Assembly (NCBI RefSeq): GCF_022827545.1
Contig: NZ_CP094669.1
Location: 1,268,001-1,332,000 of the forward strand
Direction: 5' to 3'
Source of the DNA: Hymenobacter tibetensis
Lineage (GTDB): Bacteria; Bacteroidota; Bacteroidia; Cytophagales; Hymenobacteraceae
Length of the DNA: 64,000 nucleotides
The notes below the pieces were generated by a model. The model worked only from the letters and a program-made list of their open reading frames with translations. It was not told the DNA's origin and did no database searches. Made by a program: the position numbers and the translations under genes. Shown here in pieces: positions 54,221-63,141 of the stretch (positions are counted from its first letter, which is position 1; each line of letters starts with the position of its first letter).

Positions 54221-54760
54221 ATGAACCCGGATCATATCTCGCTGCATAACAAACAGTTTGAGCCCTATTTATCGGCTGAGCGCCTTATGGCGGCAATCAC
54301 TGAACTTGCCGTGCAGCTCAACCAGGAGTACGCCAACAAAACACCTCTCTTTGTGGCAGTGCTCAATGGCTCGTTCATGTTCGCTGCCGACTTGATGAAA
54401 GCCATGCATATTCCTTGCGAAATCTCTTTCATTCGAGTCGCTTCGTACCAAGGAACCAGTAGCACAGGTAAAGTACAGGAGGTGTTAGGCCTTACGGAGG
54501 ATATAGCTGGCCGCCACGTCGTAGTTCTCGAAGACATTGTGGATACCGGGCACACCATGAAAATGCTGCTCGATACACTAGGTGCTCAAGCACCAGCCTC
54601 CTTGGAAGTAGCCACATTGTTCATGAAGCCCGAATGCCTGCAGCATGAGCTGGCTATCCGGTACGTGGGGCTCAGTATTCCCAACGACTTCATTGTTGGC
54701 TATGGCCTCGACTATGATGGCTTGGGCCGCAACTACCCAGATGTGTACAAGGCAGTGTAA
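54221..54760 (+). CDS. hpt: Hypoxanthine phosphoribosyltransferase
   Basis: 179 residues, the normal length. It salvages hypoxanthine and guanine with PRPP to IMP and GMP in the cytoplasm. The PRPP-binding loop VVLEDIVDTGHTMKMLL and the preceding VAVLNGSFMFAADLM loop are intact, and the C-terminal VGYGLDYDGLGRNYPDV is the family signature for metal and purine binding. It leads the hpt-adk-obgE run. ATG 54221 gives the family N-terminus with no spare residues. Confidence 0.95.
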   Translation: MNPDHISLHNKQFEPYLSAERLMAAITELAVQLNQEYANKTPLFVAVLNGSFMFAADLMKAMHIPCEISFIRVASYQGTSSTGKVQEVLGLTEDIAGRHVVVLEDIVDTGHTMKMLLDTLGAQAPASLEVATLFMKPECLQHELAIRYVGLSIPNDFIVGYGLDYDGLGRNYPDVYKAV

Positions 54761-54871
54761 CCTACCTTCGGGAATCAGCAGCTAAAATTCGCTGGTGAGC
54801 CTAGTAGCTTTAACTTTCCTTGCTTATCTTTCTCAACCCCATCTAATTTTTTCCTGATAAACCCACACGCT

Positions 54872-55495
54872 ATGCTGAATATCGTGCTTTTCGGCCCGCC
54901 TGGTGCCGGCAAAGGAACGCAGAGCCAGAAGCTGATTGCCCGTTACAATCTAGTGCACCTTTCCACCGGTGACTTGCTCCGTTCCCAAATTGCGCAAGGT
55001 ACCGAACTAGGCCTGCGTGCCAAGAAGCTCATGGACGAAGGGTTGCTTGTGCCTGATGAGGTAGTGATTGGCATGATTGAGAGCCAACTAGCTGGCAATA
55101 CCGGAGTAGCTGGCTTTATCTTCGACGGCTTTCCACGTACTGTGCCCCAAGCCGAAAGCCTCGATGCCCTTATGCAGCGCTACGATACCGGTGTATCCTG
55201 CATGATAGCCCTGGAAGTAGCCGAAGAGGAACTGGTGAAACGCTTGCTCGAGCGTGGCAAAACCAGCAACCGCACCGACGACCAAGACGAAACCAAGATC
55301 CGCAAACGTGTAACGGTGTACAACACCGAAACGGCGCAGGTGGCTGGATTCTACGCTGCACAGCATAAATTTCATGCCCTAAACGGTATTGGAGGCATTG
55401 ACGAAATATTTCAGCAAATCTGCACCATCATCGACCAGCACCAAGCTGCTACCACCGAAGATACCCGGCAGGCAACCGACGAAGTAAAAGCGTAA
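54872..55495 (+). CDS. adk: Adenylate kinase
   Basis: 207 residues. The P-loop GPPGAGKGTQSQKL opens the protein, then LSTGDLLRSQIAQGTELG, FIFDGFPRTVPQAESL and RTDDQDETKIRKRVTVYN. It has the short LID without zinc-binding cysteines, so it belongs to the short form, with an extra charged C-terminal tail (EDTRQATDEVKA). It interconverts AMP+ATP and 2 ADP. It is 111 bases downstream of hpt and ends at a strong terminator, before obgE. Confidence 0.96.
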   Translation: MLNIVLFGPPGAGKGTQSQKLIARYNLVHLSTGDLLRSQIAQGTELGLRAKKLMDEGLLVPDEVVIGMIESQLAGNTGVAGFIFDGFPRTVPQAESLDALMQRYDTGVSCMIALEVAEEELVKRLLERGKTSNRTDDQDETKIRKRVTVYNTETAQVAGFYAAQHKFHALNGIGGIDEIFQQICTIIDQHQAATTEDTRQATDEVKA

Positions 55496-55537
55496 CTTTG
55501 CGGCCATAACCGCGCGAGTCTATCATCCTGACGCAGG

Positions 55538-55605
55538 AAGGACCTTATCACGTAAGAACGGTTGTTGTCACAACGACTTTTCTTGTTTGGTAAGGTCCTT
55601 TTTTT
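55538..55605 (+). terminator. Strong terminator with inner hairpin after adk
   Basis: AAGGACCTTA (55538-55547) and TAAGGTCCTT (55591-55600) form a perfect 10-base stem followed by TTTTT. The 43-base loop contains a second stem, GTTGT/ACAAC. Confidence 0.88.
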
Positions 55606-55677
55606 CAATGTGCCGGCTACGGATGGTAGCTATTTTGGGGTAGGCCCCCTATCAGTTTTAATTCAGCATTTTTCTCA

Positions 55678-56670
55678 GTGGCTTCTAATAACTTCATCGA
55701 CTACGTCAAAATCAACTGCCGCTCCGGAGCGGGCGGAGCGGGTTCACACCACTTTTTCCGTGCCAAAGGCCTGCCAAACGGCGGCCCTGATGGTGGCGAC
55801 GGTGGCCGTGGTGGTCATATTATCTTGGAGGGTAATTCGCAGCTTTGGACTTTGCTGCACTTGCAATACCAAAAGCATTTAATTGCCAAACCGGGACAGG
55901 GCGGTGGCGAAAACCTGCGCACTGGCGCGCAAGGCGACGATATTATTATTCAAGTGCCGCTAGGCACTATTGCTCGTGATGCCGAAACGGGTGAGAAGAA
56001 GCTGGAAATCACGGAACACGGCCAGCGCCTCATTCTTACCCCTGGTGGCCGTGGTGGCCTCGGCAACGACCATTTTAAATCCGCTACCAACCAAGCACCA
56101 ACCTACGCGCAGCCTGGTGAGCCGGGCATCGACGAGTGGGTGATTCTGGAGCTGAAGCTACTGGCTGACGTAGGATTGGTTGGTTTCCCGAACGCAGGCA
56201 AAAGCACGTTGCTTTCCGTTGTGTCGGCGGCGAAACCCAAGATTGCAGACTACGCCTTCACCACTCTCACGCCCAACCTAGGTGTGGTAGCTTACCGCGA
56301 CTACAAGTCGTTTGTAATGGCCGATATCCCGGGCATTATAGAAGGTGCCGCAGAAGGCAAAGGGCTAGGCACCCGCTTCCTGCGGCACATTGAACGTAAC
56401 TCCATCCTGTTGTTCACGATTGCCTGCGACAGCCCAGACATTGCCGCTGAATACAACGTGCTACTAAGTGAGCTAGAGCAGTTCAACCCGGAGCTATTGG
56501 ATAAGAACCGCCTGCTGGCTATCACTAAATCCGATATGCTGGACGAAGAGTTGGAAAACGAAATCCGCAGTACACTGCCTACGGATTTGCCGAGCGTATT
56601 TATCTCCAGCCTAGCGAACAAAAATATTCAGCAACTAAAAGACCTGATCTGGCATGCACTGCATGCATAA
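55678..56670 (+). CDS. obgE: GTPase ObgE/CgtA
   Basis: 330 residues with a GTG start ([20 protein letters not shown]). The glycine-rich Obg domain occupies about 1-158 ([27 protein letters not shown]), then the G domain: G1 [10 protein letters not shown]3 [19 protein letters not shown]4 TKSDMLD, G5 [13 protein letters not shown]. It works in 50S ribosome assembly and stringent response. The C-terminal OCT domain found in some relatives is absent. Its own promoter is likely, because a strong terminator precedes it. Confidence 0.96.
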   Translation: MASNNFIDYVKINCRSGAGGAGSHHFFRAKGLPNGGPDGGDGGRGGHIILEGNSQLWTLLHLQYQKHLIAKPGQGGGENLRTGAQGDDIIIQVPLGTIARDAETGEKKLEITEHGQRLILTPGGRGGLGNDHFKSATNQAPTYAQPGEPGIDEWVILELKLLADVGLVGFPNAGKSTLLSVVSAAKPKIADYAFTTLTPNLGVVAYRDYKSFVMADIPGIIEGAAEGKGLGTRFLRHIERNSILLFTIACDSPDIAAEYNVLLSELEQFNPELLDKNRLLAITKSDMLDEELENEIRSTLPTDLPSVFISSLANKNIQQLKDLIWHALHA

Positions 56671-56693
56671 CAATGGCAAACAAACCGTACTAA

Positions 56694-57683
56694 CTAATTC
56701 TTGAACTTGGCAATCAACCTTTTCCCAGGATAGATAACATTTCGGCGGAAATAATATCTGTAGTAGGAAAAGTATTTATAAAGTTTGAAGTAGATATTCT
56801 TTTGCAGGTTGCTCTTGAAATGACCTAGCATCAAAATATTATTCACCGAATAGTTGAATAGACTATCCGGTGCGAAATAATCTTCCCAAGCTTTACGGGC
56901 TAACCTAGATTTGATAGCCCAGTTGATTTCTTCTCGCTCAAGAACAGCGGGTATGGTGTGGACCTTATCTTCTGGAATGAAAATGGCAAATTCTTCCCAA
57001 GTAGGACCAGCAGGCCGCACCCAGTCATCGGATATAATAACGGGTACTCGACCAGCCTGCATTGTCTCGAACAAGCGAATAGAGGAAGTTCCTATACCCT
57101 TGGGGCACAGAATGAATTTGGTATTGGCAATAAGATCGGCGTATTGAATCTGTAAATCCTGGGGCTTCTGATCACTGTACATCTTTTGGTCAGACGTAAT
57201 AATAACTGCACGTTTATGGTGCAGTTTCATTATTTCCTTCCTTGGCTTGGACTGTGGGTTTCCGTAGAAAGAGAAGAGATAGTCAGGCGTTTCCGAAAAG
57301 TCGCACCGTATATAGGGGTTTATGCTTTCTATATAGCAGGTTGCGCAAATCTTGTCGCCATCAAATGCATTTTTGGGAATGCATGTGTATAAACCAGGTA
57401 ATATGAACCACGGTACATCGTGGGCATTATACATGAAAACTTTGTTCGGATATTTCTTAACTATAGGATGACTCTTTAATTTCCTGAAAAAAGGGTCATG
57501 GTGATACCTGGAATTCTCTATAAATAAAATAATGTCTGCTATTTCAGGCGCATCTACTATCTGGTGCTGCTTGTATTTGTCTAGATGCGCATCTTTGAGA
57601 AATGTACTTAGCGGTTCAGGATCTTCATAAGCAGACGTTATGAAGACCTTAGCAGCTAAACTAGAAACCTGGTTGGTACCCAT
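56694..57683 (-). CDS. Exostosin-like glycosyltransferase (GT47-like)
   Basis: 329 residues. The C-terminal half contains FILCPKGIGTSSIRLFETMQAGRVPVIISDDWVRP, the exostosin/GT47 donor-binding region. The N-terminal half has a DIILFIENSRYHHDPFFRKL segment and KVFMYNAHDVPWFI. It probably adds a hexose or hexuronic acid to a cell-surface glycan. Its base composition is more AT-rich than obgE or the sugar-nucleotide genes next to it, and it is convergent with obgE, 24 bases apart; it looks like a later arrival. No signal peptide. Confidence 0.78.
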   Translation of the reverse strand: MGTNQVSSLAAKVFITSAYEDPEPLSTFLKDAHLDKYKQHQIVDAPEIADIILFIENSRYHHDPFFRKLKSHPIVKKYPNKVFMYNAHDVPWFILPGLYTCIPKNAFDGDKICATCYIESINPYIRCDFSETPDYLFSFYGNPQSKPRKEIMKLHHKRAVIITSDQKMYSDQKPQDLQIQYADLIANTKFILCPKGIGTSSIRLFETMQAGRVPVIISDDWVRPAGPTWEEFAIFIPEDKVHTIPAVLEREEINWAIKSRLARKAWEDYFAPDSLFNYSVNNILMLGHFKSNLQKNIYFKLYKYFSYYRYYFRRNVIYPGKRLIAKFKN

Positions 57684-57766
57684 AGGTATAAGGTTAATGC
57701 ACTTATAAATAGCAAGTTGCGTACTCCCATATAGCTTCGGGTGGTACGCAACTTACTGTTTATAAA

Positions 57767-59110
57767 TTAGCTAACAACAGAATTGTCGCTGGAGAGAATA
57801 GCAACCGTATTGGCCGAATTGAAATGAGCAGCTTGCTCAGCGCGGAGTTGGTCGATAAGGCGACCTTCCGGCAAAATCACATCGTCGTATGTAAGCACTT
57901 CGTCGCGTGCTATATCGCGGCGTAGAATGCAGCCTTCCGCAACGCCGATAGGGAGCAAGTTCTCTGTGAGCGTAACGTCGGCATTTTCGGCCAAGCCGTA
58001 GGTGTGATAATGGCCAATACCATCTAACTGCTGCCCGGCCTTAAGGTCGATTTTAGCGGCTGTAACTACCTCAACGCGCATAGGGCCAGCTGGTGCTAGC
58101 GCCGCATCTTGGAAGAGAACAGCACGTGCCACTGTAGTTGGTGTTTCGAAGTGGCAAAGGTGATAAGGCGTGTAGAAGCAGTACAGCGGCCCAGGGCCTA
58201 GCTTGTAGAGCTTTAGGTAGTGCTGCTGAACCGGATCTTCGATAGTTCCCAAGACAAAAACTCCTGGTCCAGGCTCTGCGCCTACTACATAGTCTACAAT
58301 GCCAGGGCCACCATTAAGTAGTGGCTCATGAGGATACCATTCGGCAGCTTTCGTGATGGGAGTACCTGGCTCGACGGTAGGGCCTAGCATACCACGGCGT
58401 GCTACGCGCATATTCAGGGCGTTAGCAATAACGGCCTGCTCGAAGCTGATTTTGCTGCCATCAGCGAAACTAGTAACCATGCTAGGGTTCTGCCCCCATT
58501 GCCGAGCAAACCCTTCCTGCGTGGTTGGGTTGCGGTACGGGTCGTGGAGGCCCTTGATGTTACCGCACAGCACTGGCGTCACACCAATTCCTTTCACAAA
58601 GCGGGCAAGGTTGAGCGTCACGCCCGGCTGGTCTCCGTCCGAAACAGTGTATACCACACCAGCACGGTCGGCGTATACTTTCAGAATGGCACCTACTGTG
58701 CCGTCGAGTTCGGCGTTGAGAAGGATGATGTGTTTGCCGTGTCGGATGGCTTCCATTACCACATGGGCACCGTGCTCCACGGCCCCTGTTACTTCAATTA
58801 TGGCATCAATGCCTTCGGCACGGCTCACTAGGAGGGCGTCATCGGTGATGGCGGGCTGTCCTAGCTGGATGCAAGCTTCCAACTGCTCAACGCTACCTAC
58901 TTCCCGAACACCAGTTACTCCGGCATTGGTATAGGCCTGTCGGGCGTTATCGATGGTGCGGTTGGCAATAGCTACTAACTCCATACCCGGAGTGTAGCGG
59001 CAAATTTGGTGGGCTACACCACGGGCCATAAAGCCGGCGCCTATCATGGCTACTCTTATAGGCTTACCGGCCAACTGCCGCTTCTGAAGTGCTGTATCAA
59101 CAAGTATCAT
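57767..59110 (-). CDS. SAF-type NAD(P)-dependent oxidoreductase (homoserine-dehydrogenase-like)
   Basis: 447 residues. Rossmann start IRVAMIGAGFMARGVAHQICRY, then IDAIIEVTGAVEHGAHVVMEAIRHGKHIILLNAELDGTVG, and VVYTVSDGDQPGV. The C-terminal part, LPIGVAEGCILRRDIARDEVLTYDDVILPEG, is SAF-like. Proteins of this type occur in sugar-nucleotide clusters, but the reaction is not established to my knowledge. It is the last gene of the rfbF-led operon; a perfect 13-base hairpin lies in the 110-base gap before it. A start at ATG 59110 (MILVDTALQKR) fits the first strand. Confidence 0.75.
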   Translation of the reverse strand: MILVDTALQKRQLAGKPIRVAMIGAGFMARGVAHQICRYTPGMELVAIANRTIDNARQAYTNAGVTGVREVGSVEQLEACIQLGQPAITDDALLVSRAEGIDAIIEVTGAVEHGAHVVMEAIRHGKHIILLNAELDGTVGAILKVYADRAGVVYTVSDGDQPGVTLNLARFVKGIGVTPVLCGNIKGLHDPYRNPTTQEGFARQWGQNPSMVTSFADGSKISFEQAVIANALNMRVARRGMLGPTVEPGTPITKAAEWYPHEPLLNGGPGIVDYVVGAEPGPGVFVLGTIEDPVQQHYLKLYKLGPGPLYCFYTPYHLCHFETPTTVARAVLFQDAALAPAGPMRVEVVTAAKIDLKAGQQLDGIGHYHTYGLAENADVTLTENLLPIGVAEGCILRRDIARDEVLTYDDVILPEGRLIDQLRAEQAAHFNSANTVAILSSDNSVVS

Positions 59111-59172
59111 TCTAGTAATATTGAAAAGGAGTTAGAAGACCCGCTCATGGAAAAAAGCGGCAACAAGCATAC

Positions 59173-59204
59173 AAACCCGCCAAACAATGAAGTTTGGCGG
59201 GTTT
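59173..59204. terminator. Perfect 13-base hairpin inside the operon
   Basis: AAACCCGCCAAAC (59173-59185), loop AATGAA, GTTTGGCGGGTTT (59192-59204). It lies between the RmlC-like gene and the oxidoreductase. No real T-run follows on the minus strand, so it may be an attenuator or an mRNA stabiliser rather than a full terminator. Confidence 0.7.
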
Positions 59205-59220
59205 CATGTACATGGATAGG

Positions 59221-59775
59221 CTATTTTGCCTCTAGGTGTTGGGGAGTGAATACAAAATCAGGATGCTGGCTGTCCTTCTCTGAAACTAGGACAGGCTTGG
59301 CAGGCCACTGGATGCCGATCGTGGGATCATTCCAGCGCAAGCCACGCTCTGCACCGGGAGCGTACTTAGCGGATACCTGATACGTAACGTCGCTGTTGTC
59401 AACGAGCGTGAGAAAACCGTGCGCAAAGCGGCCCGGCACAAATAGCATGCGGAACGAATCAGCCGTTAGCTCAACTCCAATCCACTGGCCATACGTGGGA
59501 GACTCCTCGCGCAAGTCCACGATAACATCGTAAATGGCGCCGCGAGTGCACCGTACTAGTTTCGTTTCTTCATGCGGGGCCAATTGATAATGCATGCCGC
59601 GCAATGTTCCTTGGAGCGGATTAGACGACAAATTGGCTTGGAGCGGAGGCATATGGATGCCGTGGGCGGCAAACTCGTCTTCGCACCACGAACGGGCAAA
59701 AAAGCCACGCTCATCTGTCCGGCGCTCTACATCAATGATGAAGGCACCAGCAAGCTTAGTTGGGGTAAAAATCAT
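59221..59775 (-). CDS. dTDP-4-dehydrorhamnose 3,5-epimerase family protein (RmlC-like)
   Basis: 184 residues, the standard length of RmlC cupins, which epimerise carbons 3 and 5 of 4-keto-6-deoxy sugar nucleotides. The active-site region is intact: DERGFFARSWCEDEF, LSSNPLQGTLRGMHYQ with the substrate-binding Arg and catalytic His, and the FVPGRFAHGFLTL loop. In E. coli-like clusters RmlC acts on dTDP sugars, but this copy sits with a cytidylyltransferase, so the nucleotide could be CDP. A promoter is not seen; it is probably co-transcribed from rfbF. Confidence 0.88.
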   Translation of the reverse strand: MIFTPTKLAGAFIIDVERRTDERGFFARSWCEDEFAAHGIHMPPLQANLSSNPLQGTLRGMHYQLAPHEETKLVRCTRGAIYDVIVDLREESPTYGQWIGVELTADSFRMLFVPGRFAHGFLTLVDNSDVTYQVSAKYAPGAERGLRWNDPTIGIQWPAKPVLVSEKDSQHPDFVFTPQHLEAK

Positions 59776-59790
59776 ATATATACTACTGGG

Positions 59791-59805
59791 AAGGAGAGGG
59801 GAGCC
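59791..59805. repeat. Remnant of a family A repeat
   Basis: AAGGAGAGGGGAGCC matches the inner stem and flank of family A arms (AAGGAGAGGGGGAGCCTG). No second stem is present. It lies between the RmlC-like and SDR genes and is the only trace of family A noticed outside the hydrolase array. Confidence 0.4.
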
Positions 59806-59811
59806 CGGCGC

Positions 59812-60918
59812 TTAAACTGTGGCAGCCTGAAGTGCGCTCGTGGCGAAGTAATCCTGAGTGTGGGGCAATGCAGTTGCCCAAGTCAGCGAATCGGTTAATT
59901 GACCGGTTTCGCGCAGGCGGCTGATAACTCGCAGACGCATCAGCTCTGAAGAGCGGAACTCAGCGTCGCGGAAATTGATGCCGTTTAGACCATCGCGCAG
60001 TTCGACAAGGGTGTCGGCAAGGGTGCGCTGTGGCTGATGGTCGGGGGCGAGCTGGCGGAACAAGCTGAAATCAACCAGGTAGGAGCGCTTGTCGGGTGGA
60101 GCAGCTGCATTCAGTGACACTTTGGTGCCAGGAATAGCTTCGGCTACAGCTTCAGCAAGGTCTCGCACTTGGTAGTTCCACGACTCGGATCCTACGTTGA
60201 TGGCGAGGAAGGTGCCACCGTTGCTGGCTTCGCGCTTCAATGCCCATTCAATAGCCCGGGCCATGTCTTGCACGTGGATTAGCGGACGCCACGGCGACCC
60301 GTCGCTCAGGATGGTAATAGTGCCGGAGGCTACTGCGCACGCCACAAAATCGTTTACTACCAAGTCCAGCCGCAGCCGGTCGCTCCAACCACAGGCAGTC
60401 GCGAAGCGCAAGCAAGTCACCGAGAAGGTATCATCGGCGAGGGGCTGCAAATCCTGCTCGCTTAGCACCTTGGAGCGAGCATACGCCGTCAATGGATTTA
60501 ACTCGGAAGTTTCGGTTTTGGCACCTTCGCCGCCTGCGCCATAAATGCTACACGAGCTGGCGAACACAAAAGAACGCACGCCGGCTGCTTTGGCCTGCTG
60601 TGCCAAACGAATACCAGCAGCATGGTTTACTTCCAGCGTTACAGCCTCATAGGTTTGCCCCATGGGGTCATTGCTGATAGCTGACAGATGCACAATGGCA
60701 TCTAAGTTCTGAAGTAGTGCGTCGGGGAACTGACGAACATCGCCGAAGATTTGGCGGTCGAGGAGAGTTTCTGGTAACCGGCCTGCTCCGGTAAGGGAGT
60801 GAGCAAAGTAGCCTAAGTCGTAACCAATAAGTTCGGCTTTGGGAAACTGCTGTCGCAAGCGTGCAACAACACCGGGCCCCACATAGCCCATGTTACCAGT
60901 AATAAGAATACGATTCAT
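59812..60918 (-). CDS. NAD-dependent epimerase/dehydratase (extended SDR)
   Basis: 368 residues. The GxxGxxG motif is ILITGNMGYVGPGVVARL; VHLSAISNDPMG, SFVFASSCSIYG and the catalytic Y-x3-K in LTAYARSKVLSE follow, then RFATACGWSDRLRLDLVVNDF and PWRPLIHVQDMARAI. Such SDRs reduce, epimerise or dehydrate nucleotide sugars. With rfbF upstream, a role on a CDP-sugar is likely, but this protein does not look like RfbG (CDP-glucose 4,6-dehydratase). It is followed by the RmlC-like gene after 36 bases. It starts 162 bases after rfbF. Confidence 0.85.
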   Translation of the reverse strand: MNRILITGNMGYVGPGVVARLRQQFPKAELIGYDLGYFAHSLTGAGRLPETLLDRQIFGDVRQFPDALLQNLDAIVHLSAISNDPMGQTYEAVTLEVNHAAGIRLAQQAKAAGVRSFVFASSCSIYGAGGEGAKTETSELNPLTAYARSKVLSEQDLQPLADDTFSVTCLRFATACGWSDRLRLDLVVNDFVACAVASGTITILSDGSPWRPLIHVQDMARAIEWALKREASNGGTFLAINVGSESWNYQVRDLAEAVAEAIPGTKVSLNAAAPPDKRSYLVDFSLFRQLAPDHQPQRTLADTLVELRDGLNGINFRDAEFRSSELMRLRVISRLRETGQLTDSLTWATALPHTQDYFATSALQAATV

Positions 60919-61080
60919 TGAAAAATGAAAATAAAGAGGATGAAACAGGTGGTGTCGGGCGTCAGAGGGACGGAAAACGGTAGTTTTTCTGATCGATCAG
61001 GAGCAGCGCAATGAGCCGGACGTCATATCAGTGGCCAGCTTACTCTGCTCTTTGAAACAAGGATAGTGAATTCGAAAGGG

Positions 61081-61929
61081 TTAGTGGGTTATAAGAGCGC
61101 TAGGAGCTGGTACCAATACTTCGGCGGCTGGGGCAGCTGGAGCCGTAATGTTGTCCCATACTTTCCAAGGTGCAGTACCTGCCTGCCAGAGGCCTTCCAG
61201 CATGTTACGGTCACGCAGGGTATCCATAGGCTGCCAGAAGCCCGTGTGGCGGAAGGCGCTTAAGCGGCCTTCCGCAGCTAATTGCTCGAGAGGACCTTTT
61301 TCCCATACGGTGTCATCGTTGGGGATGTAGTCTAATACGGCAGGCTCAAGTACGAAGAAGCCACCATTGATCCAGGGAGTTTCGCCGCCAGCAGGCTTCT
61401 CCGTGAAATCTTGTACTGTAGCCGAGCCTTCGCCCAGGTTGAACACGCCGAAGCGGCCAGGCTGACGAACAGCAGTCAGGGTAGCCATAGCGCTTTGCTC
61501 GTGGTGATGCTTGATAGAAGCAGTGATGTCTACATCACCAACACCATCGCCATAGGTGAGGCAGAACGTGCTGTCGCCAATGTACTCACGTACCCGACGC
61601 AAACGGCCACCCGTCATCGTCTCTTGGCCGGTGTCTACCAGCGTTACAGTCCAGGGCTCGGCATGAGCGCGGTGCACGTGCATCTCGTTCCGATCCATAC
61701 GGAACGTAACGTCCGCATTGTGCAGGAAATAGTCGGCGAAGTACTGCTTAATAAGATGGCCCTTGAAGCCACAGCAGATTACGAAATCGGTGATGCCATG
61801 GTGGGCATAGATTTTCATAATGTGCCACAGAATGGGGCGCCCCCCAATTTCGACCATGGGCTTTGGCCGCACGGCACTTTCTTCACTGATTCGGGTGCCG
61901 TAGCCACCCGCTAAGATTACTGCTTTCAT
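61081..61929 (-). CDS. rfbF: Glucose-1-phosphate cytidylyltransferase
   Basis: 282 residues, about 25 longer than RfbF because of a C-terminal tail ([22 protein letters not shown]). The nucleotidyltransferase motif [29 protein letters not shown] is the RfbF version; [35 protein letters not shown] and [18 protein letters not shown] complete the match. It makes CDP-glucose from CTP and glucose-1-phosphate, the entry step for CDP-3,6-dideoxyhexoses and other CDP-sugars. It is the first gene of a four-gene minus-strand operon; the alanine-proline-rich tail is unusual. Confidence 0.93.
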   Translation of the reverse strand: MKAVILAGGYGTRISEESAVRPKPMVEIGGRPILWHIMKIYAHHGITDFVICCGFKGHLIKQYFADYFLHNADVTFRMDRNEMHVHRAHAEPWTVTLVDTGQETMTGGRLRRVREYIGDSTFCLTYGDGVGDVDITASIKHHHEQSAMATLTAVRQPGRFGVFNLGEGSATVQDFTEKPAGGETPWINGGFFVLEPAVLDYIPNDDTVWEKGPLEQLAAEGRLSAFRHTGFWQPMDTLRDRNMLEGLWQAGTAPWKVWDNITAPAAPAAEVLVPAPSALITH

Positions 61930-62419
61930 GTAAATGATAATTTAGTTAAGTGTGGAAAGAGGTCGGAGTATCAAGAAATCTAGAATCAGCGCTGAGCTCA
62001 GAGTCTGCTTTGATGCTTAGCGTGCTGAAAATTAATTGAGATCTTATAAACTTTCAAATATTTTTCATGAAATTTTCAGTGAAGCTTCATAATAATTTTA
62101 TATCGTCTTAGATCAGTCTCATAGAAATTCTGTTTGTACTCTATATAGTAGCTACTGCGTCAATACGTTACGAGATTTACAGACCAGTTCTAGCCCTAAA
62201 TTCAGGTTCCAGCAATTATTCAATCTGGTAGTAAACGAAGGAACCTCCAACATGGACCCAGATGTATTTACGGTGAAAACTAAGGCGGCGGGTTCAGCCT
62301 CCTGCATAAATTTGTGTCACAATGGCAGCATGGAAGCCTTTGGCAAACTCCTTGCCCCTTATTCTTGCCATTTGGCTTTAGATGAAGTGAAAAACCCGTT
62401 CCGACGAATATTCAATAAG
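61930..62419. other. AT-rich gap between divergent operons
   Basis: 490 bases between the rfbF start (minus) and the chosen grpE start (plus). It must contain both promoters. The left 300 bases are AT-rich with no clear TAnnTTTG box. The right 170 bases are in frame with grpE but unlike it; see the grpE entry. Confidence 0.5.
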
Positions 62420-62998
62420 ATGGCTGACGATAACAACGTACCGCAGGACGACAACTTGGCTGCAGAGCAAGGGCAAGTAACTGGCGAAATGACGGATAAT
62501 GAAACTGCTGAAGCACTCGGCAATTCTGCTGGTGAAGAGACTTCAACGGCAGAAGATAGCAAACCTGGGGCCGAACTAAACGAGCTCAAGGATAAATACT
62601 TGCGTTTGGCTGCTGAGTTTGAAAATTACAAGCGCCGCACTACCAAGGAGCGTGCTGATTTGTTCAAAACCGCCAACCAGGAGCTTATGGTAGCGTTGCT
62701 GCCTGCTCTCGATGATTTCGACCGTGCCCGTAACTTCACCAAGGACACGGAGGATGCCAGCGCTGTGCGCGAGAGCATCGAAATCATCTATAATAAGCTG
62801 CAGAAAACGCTGAGCCAGAAAGGGCTTGTTCCTATGGAAGTGAAGGGTAGCTCTTTCGACCCTGATCTGCATGAGGCCATCACCCAGATTCCGGCTCCGT
62901 CGGAAGAGTTGAAGGGCAAAATAGTGGACGAGGTAGAGCGTGGATACTATCTCGGCGATAAGGTGATCCGCCACGCGAAAGTGGTACTGGGTCAGTAG
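62420..62998 (+). CDS. grpE: GrpE nucleotide exchange factor
   Basis: 192 residues from ATG 62420 (MADDNNVPQDDNLA). An acidic, disordered N-terminus is followed by a long coiled-coil helix (LNELKDKYLRLAAEFENYKRRTTKER, where the FENYKRR signature lies) and the C-terminal beta-wing with GLVPMEVKGSSFDPDLHEAI. GrpE releases ADP from DnaK. The frame is open 56 codons further up from an ATG at 62252, but that part does not resemble GrpE and the shorter form has normal length. dnaJ follows after 143 bases. Confidence 0.93.
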   Translation: MADDNNVPQDDNLAAEQGQVTGEMTDNETAEALGNSAGEETSTAEDSKPGAELNELKDKYLRLAAEFENYKRRTTKERADLFKTANQELMVALLPALDDFDRARNFTKDTEDASAVRESIEIIYNKLQKTLSQKGLVPMEVKGSSFDPDLHEAITQIPAPSEELKGKIVDEVERGYYLGDKVIRHAKVVLGQ

Positions 62999-63141
62999 AG
63001 AACTACCGTCATGCCTGGTTTGGCGTCCGTGCAGCGAAGCCTTAATACTGCTTTGTTGCGAACGATGATTGCCGCCTAGTATGGAAATGCCTCCTTCGGG
63101 ATGGACGCGAGACAACGCATGACAGACGAAGAAATTCAATA

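Noticed and set aside
63008..63123. Degenerate family B repeat between grpE and dnaJ
   Set aside because: Only the outer GTCATGC and GCATGAC ends match (7 bases each); the arms between do not pair, so chance is likely.
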